Positions 1 to 5,054 of a stretch of 5,129 nucleotides of DNA are shown piece by piece; positions within the stretch are counted from its first letter, which is position 1; the number at the start of each line of letters is the position of its first letter. Under the pieces are notes generated by a model. It was not told where the DNA came from, did no database searches, and saw nothing but the letters and a program-made list of their open reading frames with translations. The stretch comes from an uncultured Burkholderiales bacterium (GTDB taxonomy: Bacteria; Pseudomonadota; Gammaproteobacteria; Burkholderiales; Burkholderiaceae_C): the NCBI GenBank assembly GCA_903925445.1, contig CAIYFE010000231.1, positions 1 through 5,129 on the forward strand, read 5' to 3'. A program made the translations under genes and the position numbers.

Positions 1-701
1 ATCTGAGCAAAGACGCAGTAATTGACTCGCCTATTGAAGGCTTAATTGCGGCTGGCGGCGAGCTCAGCGTGGCTCGCCTGCTGGAAGCTTATGGCAAGGG
101 CATTTTTCCTTGGTTCAGCAACGATCAACCCGTGCTATGGTGGTCACCAGACCCTCGCATGGTCTTGCAAACGGCGGACTTCAAACTGCACCGATCGCTT
201 CGCAAGACGCTTCAAAAGTTCATTCGAAGCGTCAACCATGAAATTCGATTCGATACATCGTTTGAATCTGTCATAGGCCACTGCGCCCAACAGCCACGTG
301 CAGGTCAAAGTGGCACGTGGATTGTGCAATCCATGCAACAAGCGTATTTGGCGCTTCACCGCGCAGGTCACGCACACAGCGTGGAGACTTGGCAAGACGG
401 TCGCTTGGTCGGTGGCCTGTATTGCGTGAACATTGGGCGCTGCGTTTTTGGGGAGTCGATGTTTTCGCTCACCACCGACGCCTCCAAAATTGCCTTGTCT
501 GCGCTGGTCGCCTTTGCAAAAGAACAACACATACCTTGGATCGATTGCCAACAAAACACCCAGCATCTGGCTTCGTTGGGTGCCAAGGAAGTCCAACGCG
601 CGGCCTTCATTCAATCGATCCAAACCACCCAATCAGCCCCAAGCCCCGCGTGGGAATTTCGGCCGATATACTGGAAACACCTCCTCCCAGATTTCGCCTG
701 A
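1..701 (+). CDS. aat: Leucyl/phenylalanyl-tRNA--protein transferase, 5' end outside window
   Basis: This cytoplasmic enzyme transfers Leu or Phe from aminoacyl-tRNA to the N-terminal Lys or Arg of proteins, creating a destabilising residue for ClpS/ClpAP (family knowledge). The reading frame is open from base 3, and the visible start (LSKDAVIDSPIEGLIAAGGEL) already matches the conserved N-terminal part of Aat. The GTG at 69 is therefore internal and the true start lies upstream of the window. About 232 codons are visible, against about 234 residues in the E. coli protein, so only some residues are missing. Family motifs in order are GIFPWF (99-116), WWSPDPR (138-158), the AYLALHRAGHAHSVE segment, FGESMF (447-464) and IDCQ (540-551), whose Asp and Gln correspond to the proposed catalytic pair of E. 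coli Aat. One oddity is Cys (codon 423-425) in GGLYCV, where the E. coli protein has Gly. The stop is followed 3 nt later by bpt, so the two are probably one operon. Confidence 0.95.
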   Translation, partial: LSKDAVIDSPIEGLIAAGGELSVARLLEAYGKGIFPWFSNDQPVLWWSPDPRMVLQTADFKLHRSLRKTLQKFIRSVNHEIRFDTSFESVIGHCAQQPRAGQSGTWIVQSMQQAYLALHRAGHAHSVETWQDGRLVGGLYCVNIGRCVFGESMFSLTTDASKIALSALVAFAKEQHIPWIDCQQNTQHLASLGAKEVQRAAFIQSIQTTQSAPSPAWEFRPIYWKHLLPDFA

Positions 702-704
702 GTT

Positions 705-1442
705 GTGACGCTTCTCAAAGATCTTCCACTGCAAACCCTGCAGTTTTATGCCACTGCGCCCTACCCCTGCAGTTATTTGGACGACAAGTCAGCGCGTTCT
801 CAAGTCGCGACGCCCAGTCATTTGATCCACAACGAGGTGTATTCCAGCTTGGTTCAACAAGGGTTTCGTCGCAGCGGTTTGTTCACCTATCGGCCTTATT
901 GCGACAAATGCCAGGCTTGCGTGGCCATTCGCGTCTTGGTTCAATCGTTTAAACCCAATCGCAGCCAGCGCCGGGCATGGAAACAACACCAACACTTGCA
1001 AGCACGCGTGATGAACTTGCATTTTGAGCAAGAACATTACGCGCTCTACCAACGCTACCAAACCACGCGTCACAGCGGCGGCGGCATGGACCAAGACAGC
1101 ATCGAGCAATACACGCAATTTTTGTTGCAAAGTCGCGTGAATTCCAGATTGGTTGAATTTCGCGAACCCAGCACCGATGGCCAAACGCTGGGCACTCTGA
1201 AAATGGTGTCCATTCTTGATGTGCTCAACGATGGCCTGTCTGCTGTTTACACGTTTTACGAACCCGAGGCAGCCTCTAGCTACGGCACTTACAACGTGTT
1301 GTGGCAAATCGAACAAGCCCAGCAACTTGGTCTGCCCTACGCTTACCTAGGCTACTGGATCGCGCAAAGCGAAAAAATGAACTACAAGGCCAACTTCGTC
1401 CCACACGAAAAACTCATGCAAGGTCAATGGGTTGGAATGTAA
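705..1442 (+). CDS. bpt: Aspartate/glutamate leucyltransferase (bacterial ATE-like, Bpt)
   Basis: Bpt transfers Leu from Leu-tRNA to N-terminal Asp or Glu in the bacterial N-degron pathway (family knowledge); it resembles eukaryotic arginyltransferase ATE1 in fold. The 245-residue product has the usual Bpt length. Visible features are the N-terminal LQFYATAPYPCSYL (12-25), a Cys cluster C22 plus C66, C69 and C72 in FTYRPYCDKCQAC, HSGGGM (123-128), DVLNDGLSAVYTFYEP (172-187), SYGTYNVLWQIEQAQQLG (192-209) and YLGYWI plus MNYKANF (214-231) in the C-terminal GNAT-like transferase half. The start is GTG at 705. No in-frame ATG lies near the start, and the conserved N-terminus begins here. No clear Shine-Dalgarno sequence is seen, and the gap from the aat stop is only 3 nt, which suggests translation coupled to aat. 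The neighbouring aat gene catalyses the companion reaction, which supports the call. The gene is also annotated as ate in some genomes. Confidence 0.95.
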   Translation: MTLLKDLPLQTLQFYATAPYPCSYLDDKSARSQVATPSHLIHNEVYSSLVQQGFRRSGLFTYRPYCDKCQACVAIRVLVQSFKPNRSQRRAWKQHQHLQARVMNLHFEQEHYALYQRYQTTRHSGGGMDQDSIEQYTQFLLQSRVNSRLVEFREPSTDGQTLGTLKMVSILDVLNDGLSAVYTFYEPEAASSYGTYNVLWQIEQAQQLGLPYAYLGYWIAQSEKMNYKANFVPHEKLMQGQWVGM

Positions 1443-1464
1443 TTTCACCCTGTAAAATGGCTCC
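1430..1464 (+). promoter_or_regulatory. Candidate promoter for iclR, leaderless transcript
   Basis: TAAAAT at 1453-1458 matches the sigma-70 -10 box at five of six positions and is preceded directly by TG. Exactly six bases separate it from the ATG at 1465, so a start site seven bases downstream of the hexamer would coincide with the A of the start codon. A loose -35 candidate, TTGGAA, lies at 1432-1437 with a short 15-nt spacer. No purine-rich ribosome binding site precedes the ATG, which fits a leaderless mRNA. This is inference from spacing and composition only; read-through from bpt is also possible. Confidence 0.45.
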
Positions 1465-2244
1465 ATGCGTAAATCCAGTGTTCCAGCGACGCCCAGCATC
1501 CAGGTGATTGAGCGTATGTTCACCCTCATCGATGTGCTGGCTTCACGTGAAGATGCCATGTCGCTCAAAGAAATCAGCGAACGAACCGGCCTTCATCCCT
1601 CCACGACCCATCGCATCCTCAACGATTTGACCGTGGGTCGCTTCGTGGATCGCCCAGAAGCAGGAAGTTACCGCTTGGGCATGCGATTGTTGGAGCTGGG
1701 CAATTTGGTCAAAGACCGCCTCAATTTGCGTGATGTGGCTTTTCAGCCCATGCGCGAATTGCACAAACAGATTCAGCAACCCATCAACCTCAGTGTGCGT
1801 CAAGGCGACGAAATTGTTTATGTTGAGCGCGCTTTCAGCGAGCGATCTGGCATGCAAGTGGTTCGTGCCATTGGCGGGCGTGCACCCCTGCACTTGACCT
1901 CGGTGGGGAAGTTATTTTTAGCCACCGATGATCCTCAGCGCGTTCGCGCCTACGCCACGCGAACTGGCCTGAGCGGTCAAACCCGCAACAGCATCACCCA
2001 ATTGCCCGTCTTAGAGCGCGAACTGAGCAAAGTGCGCCAATATGGCGTTGCAAGGGACAACGAAGAACTCGAACTCGGGGTGCGCTGCGTCGCCAGCGGT
2101 ATTTACGACGACCAAGGTCGATTGATTGCGGGGCTTTCTATCTCAGCCCCAGCCGATCGCATGGACGAAAACTGGCTGGCCAAACTCCAAGCCGCTAGCC
2201 AAAGCATTTCGCATGCTTTGGGCTACAAAGGTCAAAGCGCTTAA
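1465..2244 (+). CDS. IclR-family transcriptional regulator
   Basis: The 259-residue product has the full two-domain IclR layout. An N-terminal winged helix-turn-helix covers about residues 10-78 (SIQVIERMFTLIDVLA, then LKEISERTGLHPSTTHRILNDL as the HTH, then the wing GSYRLGMRLLELG). A C-terminal effector-binding domain covers about 85-253, with INLSVRQGDEIVYVERA (107-123), GGRAPLHLTSVGKLFLA (137-153), the helix VLERELSKVRQYGVARDNEE (182-201) and GVRCVASGIYDDQGRLIAGLSIS (205-227). IclR proteins usually repress or activate catabolic operons as dimers or tetramers binding small acids or aromatics. The ligand and target cannot be read from the sequence. The gene lies 22 nt after bpt but appears to have its own promoter. 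No adjacent catabolic operon is present: upstream are the N-degron genes, and downstream is convergent pbpG, with the stop codons sharing TTAA. I see no clear intrinsic terminator after it. Confidence 0.93.
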   Translation: MRKSSVPATPSIQVIERMFTLIDVLASREDAMSLKEISERTGLHPSTTHRILNDLTVGRFVDRPEAGSYRLGMRLLELGNLVKDRLNLRDVAFQPMRELHKQIQQPINLSVRQGDEIVYVERAFSERSGMQVVRAIGGRAPLHLTSVGKLFLATDDPQRVRAYATRTGLSGQTRNSITQLPVLERELSKVRQYGVARDNEELELGVRCVASGIYDDQGRLIAGLSISAPADRMDENWLAKLQAASQSISHALGYKGQSA

Positions 2245-3203
2245 GTTTGAGGACGCGCTGCGTGGTTGCTTTCAACCCAACGACGCACGCGTTCGGCGTC
2301 AGCAATGCGGCTGAGTTTGCCGGCTGAGTCCAAAAACACCATGATCAACTTGCGCCCAGCCACTTTGGCCTGCATCACCAAGCACTGGCCGGCTTCAGAG
2401 ATGTAGCCAGTTTTTTGCAGTCCAATTTCCCAATTGGGATTTTTCACCAAACGGTTGGTGGTTCGGTATTGCAAGGTGCGATTGCCGACTTCGACTTCGT
2501 AGCTGGCAGAAGTTGACAGTTCACGCAACAAAGAATCGTTGTACGCGAAATTCACCAAAGTGGCCAAGTCTTTGGCGCTTGACTGGTTTTGGCTGGACAA
2601 CCCTGTGGGTTCAACATAACGGGTGTCGTGCATGCCCAATTGATTGGCTTTGCCATTCATCAAGGACACAAAAGCAGACAAGCCGCCGGGATAAGTGCGT
2701 CCCAAAGCGTGAGCCGCACGGTTTTCGCTGGCCATCAGAGCCAAGTGCAGCAACTCGCCTCGGGTCAGCGTCGTGCCCACGCGCAAACGTGAGCTGCTGC
2801 CTTTTTCGGTGTCCACATCATCTTGCGTGATGGTGATGGACTCGTCCATGGCCAACTTGGCTTCGCTGATGAGCAAACCCGTCATCAATTTGGTGATGGA
2901 AGCAATGGGCAACACAGCTTGATCGTTTTTGCTCAACAAGACTTCGTTGGTGTCTTGGTCGATCACGTACGCTACGCTGGACTTGAGCGCCAAATCATCG
3001 GCCGTGGCGTGCAAGCCTGCGATTTGTCCAAACGAAGGTTTGGTGGGAATGGCTTTTTCAACTTTGCGACGAAAGTGTGTTTTGACCACACTGGACTTCA
3101 CTTTGTAGTTTGAAGTCTTTTGATTCTGGGTTGCTGCTTGCGTAGGCAAAGCCAACATGGCACAACAGGCACTCAAAGCGGTAATCAGAAAGAATTGTTT
3201 CAA
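2241..3203 (-). CDS. pbpG: D-alanyl-D-alanine endopeptidase, PBP7 type
   Basis: This is a periplasmic low-molecular-mass penicillin-binding protein (peptidase family S11) that cleaves D-Ala-meso-DAP cross-links in peptidoglycan. From the proposed TTG start it has 320 residues, close to E. coli PBP7 (310). The three serine-peptidase motifs are present: SxxK as S102-I-T-K105, SxN as S159-E-N161, and KTG as K264-T-G266. Flanking strings typical of PbpG include MASENRAAHALGRTYPGG and KTGYISEAGQCLVMQ. Residues 1-23 form a signal peptide (MKQFFLITAL then SACCAMLALPTQA), followed by a basic, Ser/Thr-rich linker to about residue 70. The TTG at 3203 is chosen because AAGGA lies 7 nt upstream and the signal peptide begins there. 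The longer frame to ATG 3281 would begin inside the leuA terminator hairpin and add an unlikely extension. The gene converges on iclR. Confidence 0.93.
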   Translation of the reverse strand: MKQFFLITALSACCAMLALPTQAATQNQKTSNYKVKSSVVKTHFRRKVEKAIPTKPSFGQIAGLHATADDLALKSSVAYVIDQDTNEVLLSKNDQAVLPIASITKLMTGLLISEAKLAMDESITITQDDVDTEKGSSSRLRVGTTLTRGELLHLALMASENRAAHALGRTYPGGLSAFVSLMNGKANQLGMHDTRYVEPTGLSSQNQSSAKDLATLVNFAYNDSLLRELSTSASYEVEVGNRTLQYRTTNRLVKNPNWEIGLQKTGYISEAGQCLVMQAKVAGRKLIMVFLDSAGKLSRIADAERVRRWVESNHAARPQT

Positions 3204-3210
3204 GATTTTT

Positions 3211-3216
3211 TCCTTT
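3211..3216 (-). promoter_or_regulatory. Ribosome binding site that fixes the pbpG TTG start
   Basis: On the minus strand the sequence reads AAAGGA followed by seven bases and then TTG AAA CAA. This is a good Shine-Dalgarno match at normal spacing. It supports TTG at 3203 rather than the upstream ATG at 3281, which has no comparable site. Confidence 0.75.
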
Positions 3217-3251
3217 TGCCTGAAAACAAATATTGCACTAGTGTAACAAAT

Positions 3252-3286
3252 AAAAAACCATGCAAGATCAAAGACTTGCATGGTTT
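3252..3286 (-). terminator. Rho-independent terminator of leuA
   Basis: A perfect 12-bp inverted repeat (AAACCATGCAAG at 3255-3266 and CTTGCATGGTTT at 3275-3286) encloses an 8-nt loop. In the minus direction it follows the leuA stop by about 30 nt and runs straight into a U-rich tail, so it should end leuA transcription. The + side is also followed by T-rich sequence, but no + strand gene arrives there. The arms are only moderately GC-rich. The pbpG promoter must lie in the AT-rich stretch between here and 3203; I found no convincing -35/-10 pair in it. Confidence 0.85.
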
Positions 3287-3316
3287 ATTTGATAAATACA
3301 ACAAAGTTTCTGGCCA

Positions 3317-4855
3317 TCAGCCCTGCGCAGCCACCCGATCCGACTTGCTTTGCAACTTGTTGAGCGCGCTCAAGTAGGCTTTGGCAGAGGCCACCACGAT
3401 GTCTGGGTCAGACCCGACGCCGTTGACCACCCGACCGCTGTTTTGCAGCCTAACCGTCACCTCGCCTTGGCTTTCGGTCGATCCGCTGATCGCATTGACC
3501 GAATACAACACCATTTCAGCCCCGCTCTTGGCGTGCGATTCAATCGCTTTAAGGGACGCGTCCACGGGGCCATTGCCTTCAGATTCACCGCGCACTTCTT
3601 TGCCAGCAACTGTGAAAACGACACTTGCATGAGGGCGCTCGCCGGTTTCGCTGCGTTGCGCAAGAGAGACAAAAGCGTACTGCTCCTTGTCGTTGATGAC
3701 GCTTTCTTCACTGACCAGGGCCAAGATGTCTTCGTCAAAAATTTCGCTTTTACGATCAGCCAACTCTTTGAACTTGGCAAAGGCGGCGTTGATGTCGGCT
3801 TCGCTTTCCATTTCAACGCCCAAATCTTGCAAGCGTTGTTTGAAGGCGTTGCGCCCGCTGAGCTTGCCCAACACAATTTTGTTGGCACTCCAGCCCACAT
3901 CTTCAGCACGCATGATTTCGTAAGTGTCGCGCGCCTTGAGCACGCCGTCTTGGTGAATGCCTGAAGCGTGGGCAAACGCATTGGCACCCACCACAGCTTT
4001 GTTGGGTTGCACCACAAATCCCGTGGTTTGGCTGACCATGCGGCTGGCCGGCACGATTTGGCGGGTGTCGATGTTCAAATCGAGGTTGAAATAGTCTTTG
4101 CGCGTTTTGACCGCCATGACGATTTCTTCCAACGAACAATTGCCTGCGCGTTCGCCCAAACCGTTGATGGTGCATTCCACCTGACGTGCACCGCCAATTT
4201 TTACCCCCGCCAAAGAGTTGGCCACGGCCATGCCCAAATCGTTGTGGCAATGCACCGACCAAACGGCTTTGTCCGAGTTGGGAATGCGTTCGCGCAAAGT
4301 TTTGATGAAGTTGCCGTACAGCTCTGGCACGGCGTAGCCCACCGTGTCGGGCACGTTGATGGTCGTGGCGCCCTCAGCAATCACGGCTTCGATGACGCGA
4401 CACAAAAAGTCCATCTCGCTGCGATAGCCGTCTTCAGGGCTGAACTCAATGTCGCCGACCAAATTTCGTGCAAAACGCACCGACTGCTTGGCTTGTTCCA
4501 AGACTTGTTCGGGTGACATACGGAGTTTTTTCTCCATGTGCAAGGGCGAAGTCGCAATGAAAGTGTGAATGCGCGCGTTTTGAGCGCCTTTGAGCGCCTC
4601 GGCTGCACGGCTGATGTCGCGATCATTGGCACGAGACAGCGAACACACCGTGGAATCTTTGATGATGTTGGCAATGGCTTGTACCGCCTCGAAATCACCG
4701 TTGGAGCTGGCGGCAAAACCCGCTTCGATCACATCGACTTTCAGGCGTTCCAGCTGACGGGCAATGCGCAACTTCTCGTCGCGCGTCATCGAAGCGCCGG
4801 GCGACTGCTCGCCGTCACGCAAGGTGGTGTCAAAAATGATGAGCTTGTCAGTCAT
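3317..4855 (-). CDS. leuA: 2-isopropylmalate synthase
   Basis: LeuA condenses acetyl-CoA with 2-ketoisovalerate to give 2-isopropylmalate, the first committed step of leucine synthesis, in the cytoplasm. The 512-residue length fits the bacterial type 1 form. The catalytic TIM barrel starts with FDTTLRDGEQSPG (8-20), which carries the metal-binding Asp9 and Arg13. It continues through IEFSPEDGYRSE (136-147), the metal ligands H202 and H204 in SVHCHNDLGMA, and GERAGNC (234-240). GIHQDGVLK (299-307) lies in the following subdomain. The C-terminal regulatory domain (about 385-505), which binds leucine for feedback inhibition in the family, shows GEGNGPVDA-like (426-433) and GSDPDIVVASAKAYLSALN (481-499) strings. 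AAGGAGTT lies 7 nt upstream of the ATG at 4855. Expression is probably governed by the leader peptide and attenuator upstream, and the gene ends at a strong hairpin terminator. It appears monocistronic in this window; leuB, leuC and leuD are not present. Confidence 0.97.
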   Translation of the reverse strand: MTDKLIIFDTTLRDGEQSPGASMTRDEKLRIARQLERLKVDVIEAGFAASSNGDFEAVQAIANIIKDSTVCSLSRANDRDISRAAEALKGAQNARIHTFIATSPLHMEKKLRMSPEQVLEQAKQSVRFARNLVGDIEFSPEDGYRSEMDFLCRVIEAVIAEGATTINVPDTVGYAVPELYGNFIKTLRERIPNSDKAVWSVHCHNDLGMAVANSLAGVKIGGARQVECTINGLGERAGNCSLEEIVMAVKTRKDYFNLDLNIDTRQIVPASRMVSQTTGFVVQPNKAVVGANAFAHASGIHQDGVLKARDTYEIMRAEDVGWSANKIVLGKLSGRNAFKQRLQDLGVEMESEADINAAFAKFKELADRKSEIFDEDILALVSEESVINDKEQYAFVSLAQRSETGERPHASVVFTVAGKEVRGESEGNGPVDASLKAIESHAKSGAEMVLYSVNAISGSTESQGEVTVRLQNSGRVVNGVGSDPDIVVASAKAYLSALNKLQSKSDRVAAQG

Positions 4856-4860
4856 GGGAG

Positions 4861-4868
4861 AACTCCTT
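4861..4868 (-). promoter_or_regulatory. leuA ribosome binding site
   Basis: The minus strand reads AAGGAGTT, with GGAG ending 7 nt before the ATG at 4855. This near-consensus Shine-Dalgarno fixes the leuA start and contrasts with the poor or absent sites before bpt, iclR and the leader peptide. Confidence 0.85.
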
Positions 4869-4899
4869 GAATCTCAAAATACTTGCAACGTTTTTGTCG

Positions 4900-4948
4900 A
4901 CCCCAAAGCAAAAGGCCCGCTGCAAGTGCATACGGGCCTTGTTGGGGT
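4900..4948 (-). terminator. leuA attenuator terminator hairpin (segments 3:4)
   Basis: On the minus strand AAGGCCCG (4940-4933) pairs perfectly with CGGGCCTT (4919-4912) around a 13-nt loop, followed by TTTTGCTTT. An outer 7-bp stem, ACCCCAA (4948-4942) with TTGGGGT (4906-4900), can extend the structure across a small asymmetric internal loop. The U-tract is short and interrupted, so it may be a regulated or leaky terminator. It lies between the leader peptide stop and the leuA ribosome binding site, which is where an attenuator belongs. Confidence 0.8.
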
Positions 4949-4979
4949 TCACGCGTGCGCTACCAACTCCGCCCGTTGG
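4933..4979 (-). promoter_or_regulatory. Antiterminator and pause hairpins of the leuA leader (segments 1:2 and 2:3)
   Basis: On the minus strand CGGGC-GGA-GTTGG (4975-4963) can pair with CCAAC-AAG-GCCCG (4945-4933): two 5-bp helices flanking a 3x3 internal loop. This occupies the 5' arm of the terminator, so both cannot form together. The same GTTGG (4967-4963) can instead pair with the earlier CCAAC (4979-4975) as a 1:2 hairpin. GTTGG sits directly before the leader stop TAG (4962-4960). A ribosome finishing the peptide would cover it and release the terminator, whereas one stalled on the Leu codons would leave it free to form the antiterminator. The pairings are read from the sequence; the switching is inference from classical attenuators. 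Confidence 0.7.
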
Positions 4980-5016
4980 GGGATAGAAGCAGTAGGGGCA
5001 ACGCAAAAAATGTCAT
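4960..5016 (-). CDS. leuL: leuA leader peptide, leucine-rich
   Basis: An 18-codon frame, MTFFALPLLLLSPNGRSW, runs from ATG at 5016 to TAG at 4960-4962. Five of 18 residues are Leu, encoded TTG, then CTA, CTG, CTT and CTA in a row (4995-4984), so charged tRNA-Leu supply should determine ribosome progress. It lies 104 nt before leuA with terminator and antiterminator segments immediately downstream, as in leucine attenuators such as E. coli leuL. No Shine-Dalgarno is visible. The start may be leaderless, because a TGC-TAAATT extended -10-like element ends six bases before the ATG. An overlapping 30-codon frame (5041-4949) exists but lacks a Leu run. The peptide is presumably a sensor with no function of its own. 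Confidence 0.85.
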   Translation of the reverse strand: MTFFALPLLLLSPNGRSW

Positions 5017-5022
5017 CTGCGG

Positions 5023-5054
5023 AATTTAGCACAAATTTCATAAACCCTATTTTA
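5023..5054 (-). promoter_or_regulatory. Candidate leuA promoter region
   Basis: Two -10-like elements are visible on the minus strand. One is TAAATT at 5028-5023, preceded by TGC as an extended -10, which would start the transcript at the leader peptide ATG. The other is TAAAAT at 5054-5049, which overlaps the upstream gene's stop codon and would start near 5042. Neither has a convincing -35 partner at 16-18 nt. Which is used, or whether leuA is also reached by read-through from upstream, cannot be settled by eye. Confidence 0.35.

Noticed and set aside
69..701. GTG at 69 as the aat start.
   Set aside because: Conserved Aat sequence (GLIAAGGEL) continues in frame upstream of it, so the gene is simply cut by the window edge.
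1457..1507. ATG at 1457 starting a 16-codon frame overlapping the iclR start.
   Set aside because: It overlaps the -10 box, has no ribosome binding site and encodes nothing recognisable.
2264..2277. Small hairpin GGTTG-CTTT-CAACC as an iclR terminator.
   Set aside because: It has a five-bp stem without a U-tract, and lies within the pbpG coding sequence.
3165..3176. LSAC at residues 10-13 of PbpG as a lipobox.
   Set aside because: It would give a signal peptide of only about 12 residues with a single Lys. The standard signal peptide ending near TQA (residue 23) fits better, and PbpG is not normally a lipoprotein.
3968..4516. Long + strand and alternative minus-strand frames inside leuA.
   Set aside because: They are shadows of leuA: low-complexity His/Arg/Gly-rich translations with no family motifs.
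4949..5041. A 30-codon minus-strand frame (starting MKFVLNSADD) overlapping the leader peptide, open upstream to the window edge.
   Set aside because: It has only two scattered Leu codons and a weak AGGG upstream. The +1-shifted 18-codon frame explains the attenuator far better. It cannot be ruled out as a second translated uORF.
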